DNA of 64,000 nt, taken from contig NZ_JBBKBG010000003.1 in NCBI RefSeq assembly GCF_037892545.1, forward strand, positions 91,502 to 155,501, written 5' to 3'. Both the position numbers and the translations under genes were made by a program. Of this stretch, positions 25,384 to 34,507 are shown in pieces (the first letter of the stretch is position 1; each line of letters begins with the position of its first letter). Origin of the DNA: Pseudogracilibacillus sp037892545. GTDB taxonomy: Bacteria > Bacillota > Bacilli > Bacillales > Amphibacillaceae. The notes beneath the pieces are model-generated. The model worked only from the letters and a program-made list of their open reading frames with translations. It had not been told where the DNA came from and made no database searches.

Positions 25384-26699
25384 TACTGCCCACCTGCCAA
25401 AATAAGATGTAATTTTTCAATTGATTGTTCGAAATTTTCTTGTTCGTCAATCCCTTGTTTTAAATAATCCATAATAATCGGATAATATGTGATTGCTTCA
25501 TCTATTTTAGGATCTGTACCATACCGATATGCACCAATTTGAATTAATTCAACATTTTCTTCATATGTCGCCATCAACGTTCTTATTTTTTGTACCGTTG
25601 TACGATGTGCTGGTGAAACGATATCATGCATTACTCTACTAACAGACTTCAGTATATTAATTGCTGGAAATTGCCCCATTTCAGCTAATCTTCTCTCTAA
25701 AACGAAATGACCATCCAATATTCCTCGAACTGCATCTGCAATCGGTTCATTCATATCATCACCGTCCACCAATACGGTATAAAATGCTGTAATGGTTCCT
25801 TGTTCATTTGTGCCTGTTCTCTCTAGCAATTTAGGTAATATGGCAAATACGGATGGCGTATATCCTTTAGACGTCGGTGGCTCGCCTACTGCCAATCCTA
25901 TTTCCCGTTGCGCCATTGCAACTCGTGTAACAGAATCCATCATTAAATTCACTTTATATCCTTGATCACGAAAATATTCACTGATCGCTGTTGCAGTATA
26001 TGCACCTTTAATTCGCATTAATGCTGGTTGATCAGAAGTCGCAACAACAATAATAGATTTTTTCAATCCTTCTTCACCGAGGTCTTTTTCAATAAACTCC
26101 CGTACTTCACGCCCACGTTCTCCAATTAATGCAATAACATTGATATCTGCTGCACTATTGCGGGCAATCATCCCTAATAATGTACTTTTTCCAACTCCAC
26201 TACCGGCAAAAATACCAATGCGTTGCCCTTCCCCTACTGTTAACATAGAATCAATTGCTCGAATACCAACCTGGATCGGTTGATCAATCGGTGGACGACT
26301 CATTGGATTCGGTGGTTCATTTTCAGTGAAAACTTTTTTTAATCCTTTCGGTAAAATACTACGATCCAATGGATATCCTAATGCATCTACTACATGTCCA
26401 ATTAAACTATGACCAATCTTCACTGTTAAAGGTTGATTGGTCGCTTCAACTAGACAACCAGGTCCAATTTCAGACACTTCTGTATAAGGCATTAAAATGA
26501 TTTGCTCGTGATGAAACCCAACAACTTCCGCTAATATCGGTGATTGGCTTTTATGTTCAGGATGAATGATACATACTTCTCCAATATTTGCTGCTGGTCC
26601 TAATGATTCAATCATAATACCGACAACACGAGTAATTTTCCCGTAATATTTGTATGTATCTATCTCTTTAATCGTTTGTATGCACGTATCAAAATCCAT
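25383..26699 (-). CDS. fliI: Flagellar export ATPase FliI
   Basis: Hexameric ATPase of the flagellar type III export system, related to the F1 beta subunit. Walker A is GIFAGSGVGKSTLLG (near residue 165), Walker B lies around VNLMMDSVTRVAMAQREI, and EPPTSKGYTPSVFAILPKL is the family signature. 438 residues, as expected. It overlaps fliJ by one base and lies 1 nt after fliH. Confidence 0.97.
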   Translation of the reverse strand: MDFDTCIQTIKEIDTYKYYGKITRVVGIMIESLGPAANIGEVCIIHPEHKSQSPILAEVVGFHHEQIILMPYTEVSEIGPGCLVEATNQPLTVKIGHSLIGHVVDALGYPLDRSILPKGLKKVFTENEPPNPMSRPPIDQPIQVGIRAIDSMLTVGEGQRIGIFAGSGVGKSTLLGMIARNSAADINVIALIGERGREVREFIEKDLGEEGLKKSIIVVATSDQPALMRIKGAYTATAISEYFRDQGYKVNLMMDSVTRVAMAQREIGLAVGEPPTSKGYTPSVFAILPKLLERTGTNEQGTITAFYTVLVDGDDMNEPIADAVRGILDGHFVLERRLAEMGQFPAINILKSVSRVMHDIVSPAHRTTVQKIRTLMATYEENVELIQIGAYRYGTDPKIDEAITYYPIIMDYLKQGIDEQENFEQSIEKLHLILAGGQ

Positions 26700-26700
26700 A

Positions 26701-27447
26701 TTAATTCTCCATTACCTTTTCTTGTAACGCACGTTTAATTTGTTTCAACTGTGTATCCACACCAGCATCAATTTGTCCAAATGGATGGCGGATCATACAA
26801 TCATTTTCTTGTAAGTTCGAATCTACATATAAATAAAGCATTTCATCTTCATTTAACAATTGTTCTAATTCATCCTTTTGCGCATGTAAGGACGCATAAT
26901 GTGTCGGATGAACATAAATGGATATAGTTGAAGTATCTTTTACATGTTGTACCGCTTTTTCTACTATGCCCTTCATCACATGTTCACCCGTTTGTATTTC
27001 ATTATCTATGATTTTTTCCGCCACATGCATGGCTAACTGAATAATTGTAGTAGAGCATTTTTCAATTGTCGCTATGTAATCTTGTTCACTTTTTCGAACA
27101 ATGTCATTCGCTTCATCCAAATAAGTTTGGTATTCATTTTTCGCTTCGTTTTCACCATCGATATACCCTTCTTTATAACCTTGCTGTTTTGCCTGTTCAA
27201 ATACATTGATTTTTTCATTGGCAATCCGCTCTTTCTCTGCAGCAATATAGGCTTCTAACTCTTGGATAGACGTTTCCTTTTGCTGTTCTAGTGTAGCTAA
27301 GGTTTGTTCCAACATGTTAATTTCACTTTCGATGACATCTTTAGAACGACGCTGACTACGTATGTCTTTATCTTGTGGATTATTCGCTTGAATTTTTTTA
27401 ATAGAAATTACTTTTTTGTTTTCCAAGTTTTGCTTTAGATTAGACAA
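26701..27447 (-). CDS. fliH: Flagellar export ATPase regulator FliH (TTG start)
   Basis: Binds FliI and holds the ATPase at the C-ring. About 248 residues: charged N-terminus, long coiled coil (about 40-140) with the AKQQGYKEGYIDGENEAK glycine-repeat region, and a globular C-terminal domain with AMHVAEKIIDNEI and HPFGQIDAGVDTQLKQI. The TTG at 27447 is preferred because GGAGGAG lies 9 nt upstream inside the fliG 3' end; a GTG at 27468 would place the site within the gene. Overlaps fliG by 8 nt. Confidence 0.92.
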   Translation of the reverse strand: MSNLKQNLENKKVISIKKIQANNPQDKDIRSQRRSKDVIESEINMLEQTLATLEQQKETSIQELEAYIAAEKERIANEKINVFEQAKQQGYKEGYIDGENEAKNEYQTYLDEANDIVRKSEQDYIATIEKCSTTIIQLAMHVAEKIIDNEIQTGEHVMKGIVEKAVQHVKDTSTISIYVHPTHYASLHAQKDELEQLLNEDEMLYLYVDSNLQENDCMIRHPFGQIDAGVDTQLKQIKRALQEKVMEN

Positions 27448-28453
27448 TAATATCGTCTCCTCCACCACGGGCGATTACGATTTCCCCAATTTCATCCAAT
27501 CGGCGAATCGTCCCAACGATACGTGTTTGTGCTTCTTCTACATCTCGTAATCGTACTGGCCCCATAAATTCCATTTCTTCTTTAAATGTTTCCACCATAC
27601 GTTGCGACATATTTTGAAAAATAACCTCTTTTACTTCTTCGCTTGCGACACGTAACGATAATTTCAAGTCTTCATTATCCACTTCACGAATAATACGTTG
27701 AATGGCACGATTGTCTAAAATAACAATATCGTCAAAGATAAACATACGTTTCTTAATTTCTTCCGCTAATTCAGGATTTTGGATTTCTAATGTATCTAAA
27801 ATAGTCCGCTCTGTACTTCGATCTACTTCATTTAACACTTCTACAACAGATTGAATACCGCCCGTTTGTGTATAATCCTCTGTTAAGGATGTTGAAATAT
27901 TCTTTTCAAGCACGTGTTCAATTTCCGTAATAATGTCTGGTGGTGTGGAATCCATCGTCGCAATTCTGCATGCGATATCTGCTTGCACTTCTTCCTCTAA
28001 TGAAGATAAAATTTGTCCGGCTTGTTCAGGTTCTAAATAAGATAGGACAAGTGCTATCGTTTGCGGATGTTCATTTTGTATAAAGTTAAGCACTTGATTC
28101 GGGTCTGCTTTCCGAGCAAAATCAAAAGGTCTTACTTGTAAAGAAGAAGTTAAACGATTAATAATATTTGTTGCCTCTTGAGTACCAAAAGCTTTTTCAA
28201 GAACTGTTTTTGCATATCCTACTCCACCTTGTGAAATATATTGTTGAGCAATGGCAATCTGATGAAATTGCTCCACTATGGATTCTTTTAAATCCGAATC
28301 CACTTTTTGAATCGTCGATATTTCTAAGCTTAATCGTTCCACTTCTTCTTCTGATAAATGTTTGTATACTTCTGCCGACACGTCTGGTCCTAGTGAAATA
28401 AGCAAAATGGCTGCTTTTTGTTTTCCAGTTAATTTTTTCTGTTTAATACTCAT
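27440..28453 (-). CDS. fliG: Flagellar motor switch protein FliG
   Basis: C-ring protein that contacts the stator and generates torque. 337 residues of alpha-helical repeats: N-terminal FliF-binding domain (LTGKQKAAILLISLGPDVSAE), middle domain with the EHPQTIALVLSYLEPEQAG motif (EHPQT is invariant), and C-terminal torque domain with MFIFDDIVILDNRAIQRIIREV. ATG follows GGAGGAAAGGAGT. It is followed by fliH with overlap. Confidence 0.97.
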   Translation of the reverse strand: MSIKQKKLTGKQKAAILLISLGPDVSAEVYKHLSEEEVERLSLEISTIQKVDSDLKESIVEQFHQIAIAQQYISQGGVGYAKTVLEKAFGTQEATNIINRLTSSLQVRPFDFARKADPNQVLNFIQNEHPQTIALVLSYLEPEQAGQILSSLEEEVQADIACRIATMDSTPPDIITEIEHVLEKNISTSLTEDYTQTGGIQSVVEVLNEVDRSTERTILDTLEIQNPELAEEIKKRMFIFDDIVILDNRAIQRIIREVDNEDLKLSLRVASEEVKEVIFQNMSQRMVETFKEEMEFMGPVRLRDVEEAQTRIVGTIRRLDEIGEIVIARGGGDDIIV

Positions 28454-28465
28454 ACTCCTTTCCTC

Positions 28466-30061
28466 CTAATCTTCCGAAATCCAACTACGTAATAATTTCG
28501 CGAAGTCTTCCGGCTTGTCCTTTGCCATTTTTTCAAGTTGTTCTTTTTGCATGTCTTGCTCTGTTTTCGGTTGTTCTTCTAAATCTGGAACGGTTACGGA
28601 ATCTTCTGTCGTTATGTCAGATACCGTTACGTTTTCTTCTACCGTTTCTTCTGTACGTTTTCTACGCATGACAAAGAAAATAATAATAATCGTTATCATA
28701 ATGATTACCCCAACGATATATGGCCAAATTGGAAATGCCTTTTCTTCCGATAAATCAGCAGTTAGTTGGTCACGGCCATGGAATGTTTGAAATACGATAG
28801 AAATTTTATCATCTGTTTCTATTTCACCATAAGTTTTATCGATGGATGTTGTAATCATCGATTCTAGAATAGAAGCCATTCCCTCTTCTACTGCGTTCAA
28901 TTCTTGCTGTGTTAACTCCACTACTTCTCCGTCAATGATTCTCGTATTATCAACCATTACTTGAATACCTAAATCACGAATTTTATATGGTGCTTCTGCA
29001 ATTTCTTTCTTAATATTATTAAACTCATAATTAACGGTTTCTTTTGTTGAATCGTAATCGCCACTTTCTCCTTGCATAACTCCAGGATAATTGGCAATGT
29101 CTTCTTCCCCAGTGCCAGCAACTCCACCAATTTCATCCGTACCTTCAAACGTTTCTTGAATCGTCTCAATACTTACTGGAATTCCTTCCATCGCATCAAT
29201 GTCGACAGGTTCCACTAAATCTTCTACACGATTTTCATTTGTAAAATCAATATCAGCTGTTACAGATGTTATTACTTTATCCACCCCAACAATGGCACTT
29301 AACATTTGTTGTACTCGTTTTTGAATATCATTTTCAATTTCTGTTTTTACATCTTGAGTTGCACCAATATGGTCTGCTTGATTTGATGCATATTGATCGA
29401 AATACTCAAAGTTCTGATTCATAATGACGATATTTTCCTCTGGTAAATTCGGAATCGCTTTTGAAACGAGATGATATAAACCTTTCATTTGATTCGGTTG
29501 AAATTCATAACCATATTCTGTTTGTAGTACGATGGATACACTAGCATTTTCGGTCATATCAGATACAAATACCGATTGTTCTGGTAAGTTAATCATCACA
29601 TTTGCTTCTTCAATTCCTTCCATACCTTTCATCAAATTACTAAGCTCTGTTTGCATCGCATCTAACTTCATCATGTTAAATTCATTATCCGTAATTCCCC
29701 ATGAAGAGTTTTCACTAAAAAACGAATAATCGATATTCCCACTATTTGGAATACCTTCATTCGCTAATTCAACAATTAAAGTTTGTGAATGCTCTTCAGG
29801 CACTTTAATCGTCGTCCCATTATCGACTATTTCATACTGAATATTTCTTGCATCAAGTTCCTCTTTAATTTGACCTACCTCTTGTATAGATAGATTTGAG
29901 TATAAAGGAACAAAACTACTCTTATTTGTTAAAACAGTAACAACGACAATTCCCGTTATAAGTAAAATTGTCATACTTATGTATAATGTTCTTTTTAATA
30001 TGGAAGTTTTACTCCAAAATAATTTAATTTGTTCCATAAATAGATTTAATTTATCTTTCAT
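28466..30061 (-). CDS. fliF: Flagellar MS-ring protein FliF
   Basis: Forms the membrane-embedded MS ring on which the basal body assembles. 531 residues: N-terminal membrane helix (about 25-45), the YscJ/FliF ring-building motifs (VPLYSNLSIQEVGQIKEEL, MKLDAMQTELSNLMKGMEGI, ANVMINLPEQSVF), a central beta-collar region, a C-terminal membrane helix (about 447-470) and a short FliG-binding tail. The start follows GGTGTGATAA. Standard length for Bacillus. Confidence 0.96.
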   Translation of the reverse strand: MKDKLNLFMEQIKLFWSKTSILKRTLYISMTILLITGIVVVTVLTNKSSFVPLYSNLSIQEVGQIKEELDARNIQYEIVDNGTTIKVPEEHSQTLIVELANEGIPNSGNIDYSFFSENSSWGITDNEFNMMKLDAMQTELSNLMKGMEGIEEANVMINLPEQSVFVSDMTENASVSIVLQTEYGYEFQPNQMKGLYHLVSKAIPNLPEENIVIMNQNFEYFDQYASNQADHIGATQDVKTEIENDIQKRVQQMLSAIVGVDKVITSVTADIDFTNENRVEDLVEPVDIDAMEGIPVSIETIQETFEGTDEIGGVAGTGEEDIANYPGVMQGESGDYDSTKETVNYEFNNIKKEIAEAPYKIRDLGIQVMVDNTRIIDGEVVELTQQELNAVEEGMASILESMITTSIDKTYGEIETDDKISIVFQTFHGRDQLTADLSEEKAFPIWPYIVGVIIMITIIIIFFVMRRKRTEETVEENVTVSDITTEDSVTVPDLEEQPKTEQDMQKEQLEKMAKDKPEDFAKLLRSWISED

Positions 30062-30096
30062 TTATCACACCGAACTTTGTTTATATTTTCTATGTA

Positions 30097-30396
30097 CTAG
30101 ATTTGCATTCTCATCACATCATTATATGCGTCGATTACTTTTTGCTGAATCTGGACGGTCGCTTCTACTGTAATCTTTGCCTTTTGCGCCGTTAACATGA
30201 CATCATGAAGATCTGTTGTTTCTCCTCTTAAAAAGGCATTTGTTTTTACATCTGATTCATGTTCCACTGCACTAACTTTTTCTAATGCTTGTTTAAATAT
30301 ATGCTGGAATTTTGATTCATTTTGTATGTTCTGTGTTGTTTGTTTGTCTATTTGCTCTTTTGGTGATATTGCAGACAGAGCGACTAATTTCGTCAT
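30097..30396 (-). CDS. fliE: Flagellar hook-basal body protein FliE
   Basis: Small rod-base protein joining the MS ring to the rod. 99 residues, with the family C-terminal half TTDLHDVMLTAQKAKITVEATVQ-type (visible as LHDVMLTAQKAKITVEA) and the terminal IDAYNDVMRMQI. ATG follows AAGGATGAAGGACG. Lies between flgC and fliF. Confidence 0.94.
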   Translation of the reverse strand: MTKLVALSAISPKEQIDKQTTQNIQNESKFQHIFKQALEKVSAVEHESDVKTNAFLRGETTDLHDVMLTAQKAKITVEATVQIQQKVIDAYNDVMRMQI

Positions 30397-30412
30397 CGTC
30401 CTTCATCCTTTC

Positions 30413-30871
30413 TTACGACCTACCAATTTCTAATGCTTTTAACAACATATCTTTCGTTGCGTTTAATGCAGTAATGTTCGCCTCATAAGAACGAGTTGCT
30501 CCCATTAAATCTACCATTTCTTTTAATGGATCCACATTTGGATAAAGCACATAACCTTCTTCATTTGCATCTGGATGAGTTGGATCAAAAATGGCTTTAA
30601 ATGGCTCTTGATCTTGTACAAGCCTACTCACTTTAACCCCTTGTGAAGTTACTTTTTGATTAATTTGTGCTTTGCTCATATACGATTTAAATGAATGATT
30701 TTCCGGTTGAAGTACGACCATTTTCCTACGATACGGTTCAAATTGACCATCCGGTAACATGGTTGCTCTTGTTGATTGTTGGTTCGCAATATTGGAAGAA
30801 GCTACATCCATTCGCAGTCTCTGAGCCGTTAAAGCGCCAGCACTTATATTTAAACCATGAAAAACTGACAT
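30413..30871 (-). CDS. flgC: Flagellar proximal rod protein FlgC
   Basis: Rod component. 152 residues, with the rod-family N-terminal motif LNISAGALTAQRLRMDVASSN-type (seen as ALTAQRLRMDVASSNIANQQ) and C-terminal VDLMGATRSYEANITALNA with DMLLKALEIG. It overlaps the flgB stop (TAATG) by one base. No unusual features. Confidence 0.96.
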   Translation of the reverse strand: MSVFHGLNISAGALTAQRLRMDVASSNIANQQSTRATMLPDGQFEPYRRKMVVLQPENHSFKSYMSKAQINQKVTSQGVKVSRLVQDQEPFKAIFDPTHPDANEEGYVLYPNVDPLKEMVDLMGATRSYEANITALNATKDMLLKALEIGRS

Positions 30872-31251
30872 TACTTCCCACCCCTAATCACCGTATGTAA
30901 TAAGCCAAATTTACCATTTAGACGGTCGATAGCACCACGATAATAAATTTGATTTTTCGCTAATTCTGTCATTTCTTTGTCCACATCCACATTATTTCCA
31001 CTATGGGTATAAGATGTACGATTTTGATTCATCACTTTATAAGGTGTAGCTATTCCATTCGAACGAATATGTTTATTTTTCGTCACATGTAATGAAAGTT
31101 CTCCTTCCAACATGCTTTTGAACGTTACTTCTTGTGCCTTATAATTAGGTGTATCGACATTTGCAAGATTATTTGATATAACAGAATTTTTCGTTGTTGC
31201 ATAATGCAATGATTGTTCTAAATTTTGAAAAGATTGGTTAAATAGTTTCAA
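30871..31251 (-). CDS. flgB: Flagellar proximal rod protein FlgB (TTG start), first gene of the fla/che operon
   Basis: Rod component and first gene of the motility operon. 126 residues with the rod motif HYATTKNSVISNNLANVDTPNY near the N-terminus and KEMTELAKNQIYYRGAIDRL at the C-terminal end. The start codon is TTG at 31251, with GAGGG six nt upstream. A rare start on the promoter-proximal gene could lower entry of ribosomes into the operon. Upstream lie a promoter candidate, a small ORF and the codY terminator. Confidence 0.95.
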   Translation of the reverse strand: MKLFNQSFQNLEQSLHYATTKNSVISNNLANVDTPNYKAQEVTFKSMLEGELSLHVTKNKHIRSNGIATPYKVMNQNRTSYTHSGNNVDVDKEMTELAKNQIYYRGAIDRLNGKFGLLHTVIRGGK

Positions 31252-31300
31252 TTGAATCCCTCAATCTAAATTTTTTCTCAGATCTTTTTATACCATCATT

Positions 31301-31329
31301 ATTTTAGATGATATTGCGACTAAAGTCTA
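31301..31329 (-). promoter_or_regulatory. Candidate sigma-A promoter of the fla/che operon
   Basis: On the minus strand TAGACT (-35, 31324-31329) and TAAAAT (-10, 31301-31306) are separated by 17 nt and lie about 50 bp before flgB. A further TATAAA at 31287-31292 has no good -35. In B. subtilis this operon has a sigma-A promoter repressed by CodY; I could not recognise a good CodY box here. No perfect sigma-D motif is visible before flgB. Confidence 0.4.
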
Positions 31330-31388
31330 CTAATTTCTCATCATTTTTAACTATTTTTTCGCGATTATCACTTTATGTTCAAAAAAAA

Positions 31389-31577
31389 TTAAGTTTTTTT
31401 CAAATTTAACCAATTACATGCTACGAAAAGTCCTAAATATATTCCAACAAAAACAACATATGATACTAGAAGTATGATATATTCGTCATATTTTTCATTA
31501 TTTAGAAACAATATAGGAGAAATGTAATGCAAAGTTTTTCCTGTCATTCTCATATACATCATAAAATAAAACAACAT
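31389..31577 (-). CDS. Possible small membrane protein or fragment of an ABC-2 permease
   Basis: A 62-codon ORF lies between the codY terminator and the fla/che promoter. It has a single strong hydrophobic helix (YIILLVSYVVFVGIYLGLF) preceded by LHYISPILF and followed by a basic end (NLKKT). This resembles the C-terminal end of ABC-2 type permeases. No good ribosome binding site precedes any of its five ATG codons, and a stop codon lies directly upstream in frame. It may be an expressed micropeptide or a gene remnant; neither is established. Confidence 0.3.
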   Translation of the reverse strand: MLFYFMMYMRMTGKTLHYISPILFLNNEKYDEYIILLVSYVVFVGIYLGLFVACNWLNLKKT

Positions 31578-31596
31578 TCACAGTCATTTTATGCAA

Positions 31597-31646
31597 TAAA
31601 AAAACACCCTTAAAGATAGATTTTTTCCTCTAACTTTAAAGGTGTA
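31597..31646 (-). terminator. Intrinsic terminator after codY
   Basis: The arms ACACCTTTAAAG and CTTTAAGGGTGT (minus strand) pair with one mismatch around an AT-rich loop. Seven T follow. The element lies about 60 nt after the codY stop and separates the xerC-hslVU-codY transcript from the motility operon. Confidence 0.85.
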
Positions 31647-31703
31647 TGTTATCCTCATATGCTCCTATAAAACATGCAATCGTTACATGATATTCGTTTC
31701 AGT

Positions 31704-32483
31704 TTAGTTCGTACTTAACTTTTCTAACTCTTGTAAGAATCTTTCATTTAAGACCTTAATGTACGTACCTTTCATTCCTAATGAACGTGATTCAATCACA
31801 CCAGCACTTTCTAATTTACGAAGAGCATTTACGATGACCGAACGTGTAATGCCGACTCTGTCAGCTATTTTACTCGCTACTAATAAACCTTCTGTTCCAT
31901 TTAACTCTTCAAAAATATGTTCAATTGCTTCTAACTCACTAAATGATAATGAATTAATCGCCATTTGAACGACCGCTTTACTTCGAGCTTCCATTTCTAT
32001 TTCTTCTGCTTTTCCTTGTAAAATTTCCATTCCTACTACTGTTGCGCCATATTCAGCTAATAATAAGTCATCATCATGGAAACTACCGCTTAAACGTCCT
32101 AAAATCAACGTTCCTAAACGTTCTCCTCCACCAATAATAGGCACAATTGTCGTTAATCCATCTTTAAATAATTCTTTATTTTCATATGGAAAAACAGATA
32201 ATGGCTGTTCAATATCGATATTTGGTGTCGTTTCTGAAATATGAAAGAGTTCTCTCGTGTATTCTTCTGGAAATTGTCTTTCTTCTAACATTTGTTTAAT
32301 TCGATCATTTTCCACTTCTTGGTTAATTGCAACACCTAATAAACGACCTCTTCTACTTAATACGAACACATTTCCGTTAATTACTTCTGATAATGTACGT
32401 GACATGTCATTAAAGTTTACTGGTTTTCCTGCAGATTTTTGTAATAATGCATTTATTTTTCTTGTTCTCTCTAATAATTCCAT
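31704..32483 (-). CDS. codY: GTP- and branched-chain-amino-acid-sensing global repressor CodY
   Basis: Senses Ile/Leu/Val and GTP and represses stationary-phase, amino acid and motility genes. 259 residues, exactly typical. The N-terminal GAF domain (MELLERTRKINALLQKS..., about 1-155) binds branched-chain amino acids. The C-terminal winged helix-turn-helix (ASKIADRVGITRSVIVNAL, near residues 203-221) binds DNA. It is the last gene of xerC-hslV-hslU-codY, as in Bacillus, and lies next to the fla/che operon that it is known to regulate there. Confidence 0.98.
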   Translation of the reverse strand: MELLERTRKINALLQKSAGKPVNFNDMSRTLSEVINGNVFVLSRRGRLLGVAINQEVENDRIKQMLEERQFPEEYTRELFHISETTPNIDIEQPLSVFPYENKELFKDGLTTIVPIIGGGERLGTLILGRLSGSFHDDDLLLAEYGATVVGMEILQGKAEEIEMEARSKAVVQMAINSLSFSELEAIEHIFEELNGTEGLLVASKIADRVGITRSVIVNALRKLESAGVIESRSLGMKGTYIKVLNERFLQELEKLSTN

Positions 32484-32517
32484 ATTTTCTTCATCCTTTC
32501 AAAATTATGATTCCGTT

Positions 32518-33900
32518 TTATAGTATAAATTGACTTAAATTGCGATCTTTGACGATATTATTTAATTTTTCATCAACATATTGTGCGGTAATTTCTATCA
32601 CTTCTAAATTGATCTCTGGTGCTTCAAAAGATAAATCCTCTAATAACTTTTCTAAAATGGTATGCAATCTTCTTGCACCAATATTATCTGTTTCTTGGTT
32701 AACTTCATACGCTATTTCAGCAATTCTTTTAACAGCTTCGTCCGTAAATTTCACTTCTATACCTTCTGTCTGTATTAATGCACTGTATTGCTTCAGTAAT
32801 GCATTAGAAGGTTCTGTTAAAATTTTCACAAAGTCCTCTGTTGTAAGTTTATTGAATTCCACGCGAACAGGAAATCTCCCTTGCAATTCTGGAATCATAT
32901 CTGAAGGCTTTGCAATATGAAATGCGCCAGCAGCAAAAAATAAGATATGGTCCGTTTTCACAGGTCCGTATTTCGTCATAACGGTTGAACCTTCCACGAT
33001 TGGTAAAATATCTCTTTGCACTCCATCACGGGATACACTTGGACTGTTCGTATCAGCTCCAACTATTTTATCAATCTCATCAATAAAGACAATACCATCC
33101 TGTTCTGCCCGCTCAACCGCTTCTTGTTGCGCTTCGTCCATATCAATCAATTTCTGTGCTTCTTGTTGTGTTAATACTTTTCGTGCTTCGCGAACAGTTA
33201 ATTTACGTTTTTTCGTTTTCGTCGGCATCAAATTTGAAAATGCATCTTGCATATTCATCCCCATTTGCTCCATACCAGATCCTTGTAACATATCAAACAT
33301 GGAAGGTGATTGTTCTTCGATATCTACTATTACCATCTTATCCTCTAGTTCACCTAAAGCTAATAACTGTTTTAGCTGATTTCTCTTTTGTGAAATATCA
33401 TCTACTTCTGATTCATCTACCTTTTCCTCTTCTTCCATATTTGGAAAAAGCATCTCAAATGGATTTTGCATTTTCTTTTCTCGTTTTTTACGTGGAGCAA
33501 GTAAAGAAACAATTTTCTCATTTGCTTCTTTTTCAGCCTCTTCTTTTACAACTTCCATTTTTTCTTCTTTCACAATACGAAGTGCATTTTCAACAAGATC
33601 CCGAATCATAGATTCTACATCTCGGCCAACATAACCAACTTCCGTAAATTTTGTTGCTTCCACTTTTATAAATGGTGCATTTACTAGTTTAGCTAATCGT
33701 CGGGCTACCTCTGTTTTCCCAACTCCTGTTGGACCGATCATTAAAATATTTTTTGGAACTATTTCTTCACGTAATTGTTCATCTAAGAGCATTCTACGAT
33801 ATCTGTTACGTAAAGCTACCGCAACAGATTTTTTCGCTTCTTTTTGCCCAATAATATAATGGTCTAACTTTTCTAATATTTGCTTAGGAGTATAATCCAT
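32518..33900 (-). CDS. hslU: ATP-dependent protease ATPase subunit HslU (ClpY)
   Basis: AAA+ unfoldase that feeds substrates into the HslV peptidase. 460 residues: Walker A in MIGPTGVGKTEVARRLA (near residue 60), the I domain (about 110-240, acidic and Met-rich), Walker B in GIVFIDEIDKI, and the C-terminal sensor-2 region with NIGARRLHTILEKLLED. Starts 22 nt after hslV. Followed by codY. Confidence 0.97.
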   Translation of the reverse strand: MDYTPKQILEKLDHYIIGQKEAKKSVAVALRNRYRRMLLDEQLREEIVPKNILMIGPTGVGKTEVARRLAKLVNAPFIKVEATKFTEVGYVGRDVESMIRDLVENALRIVKEEKMEVVKEEAEKEANEKIVSLLAPRKKREKKMQNPFEMLFPNMEEEEKVDESEVDDISQKRNQLKQLLALGELEDKMVIVDIEEQSPSMFDMLQGSGMEQMGMNMQDAFSNLMPTKTKKRKLTVREARKVLTQQEAQKLIDMDEAQQEAVERAEQDGIVFIDEIDKIVGADTNSPSVSRDGVQRDILPIVEGSTVMTKYGPVKTDHILFFAAGAFHIAKPSDMIPELQGRFPVRVEFNKLTTEDFVKILTEPSNALLKQYSALIQTEGIEVKFTDEAVKRIAEIAYEVNQETDNIGARRLHTILEKLLEDLSFEAPEINLEVIEITAQYVDEKLNNIVKDRNLSQFIL

Positions 33901-33922
33901 TATTTATTACACACCCTTTACA

Positions 33923-34468
33923 TTATTCTAAAGACATTGTCGTTATATGGTCATTTGTATAAACGCAAATTTCACTAGCAATGGTTAATGCTGCTTGAGC
34001 AATTTCTTTCGCACTGAGTTGTGCCGAATACTTCGCTAGTGCACGGCCAGCACTTAAAGCAAAATTACCGCCCGAACCAATAGCTAAAATGCCATCATCC
34101 GGCTCGATAACTTCTCCTGTACCTGAAACTACATACATATTTTCTTTATTCATGACGATTAACATCGCTTCTAATTGGCGCAATACCTTGTCACTTCGCC
34201 ATTCTTTTGCTAGTTCTACGGAAGCTCGGGTAATATTCCCATTATATTCTTCTAATTTCCCTTCAAACTTCTCAAATAAAGAAAAAGCATCCGCTACAGA
34301 ACCAGCAAAACCTGCTATAACCTCTCCATGAAATAATTTACGAACTTTTTGTGCTTTATGTTTCATAACAACTGTATTTCCTAAAGTTACTTGGCCGTCG
34401 CCACTCATCGCACATTCCCCATTATGTTGAATTGCAAATATCGTTGTTGCATGAAGTTCATTTGACAT
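33923..34468 (-). CDS. hslV: ATP-dependent protease peptidase subunit HslV (ClpQ)
   Basis: Proteasome-like peptidase of the HslUV (CodWX) complex. 181 residues, with FAGSVADAFSLFEKFEGKLE, EWRSDKVLRQLEAM and IGSGGNFALSAGRAL. In most bacteria the mature protein starts at the first Thr of TTI; here, as in B. subtilis CodW, the protein begins with Ser2 and has an extension (MSNELHATTIF). The extension is one residue longer than the one I recall for B. subtilis. ATG at 34468 follows AAAGGAG; no in-frame start at the Thr exists. Confidence 0.96.
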   Translation of the reverse strand: MSNELHATTIFAIQHNGECAMSGDGQVTLGNTVVMKHKAQKVRKLFHGEVIAGFAGSVADAFSLFEKFEGKLEEYNGNITRASVELAKEWRSDKVLRQLEAMLIVMNKENMYVVSGTGEVIEPDDGILAIGSGGNFALSAGRALAKYSAQLSAKEIAQAALTIASEICVYTNDHITTMSLE

Positions 34469-34507
34469 GCATCACAACTCCTTTATTTCATTTCAAAACT
34501 AACACTT

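Noticed and set aside
28969..29169. 66-codon minus-strand ORF inside fliF
   Set aside because: Out-of-frame within fliF on the same strand; basic composition typical of a shifted reading frame.
33156..33611. 151-codon plus-strand hydrophobic ORF opposite hslU
   Set aside because: The hydrophobic content comes from the complement of Glu/Lys-rich codons of the HslU I domain; no ribosome binding site.
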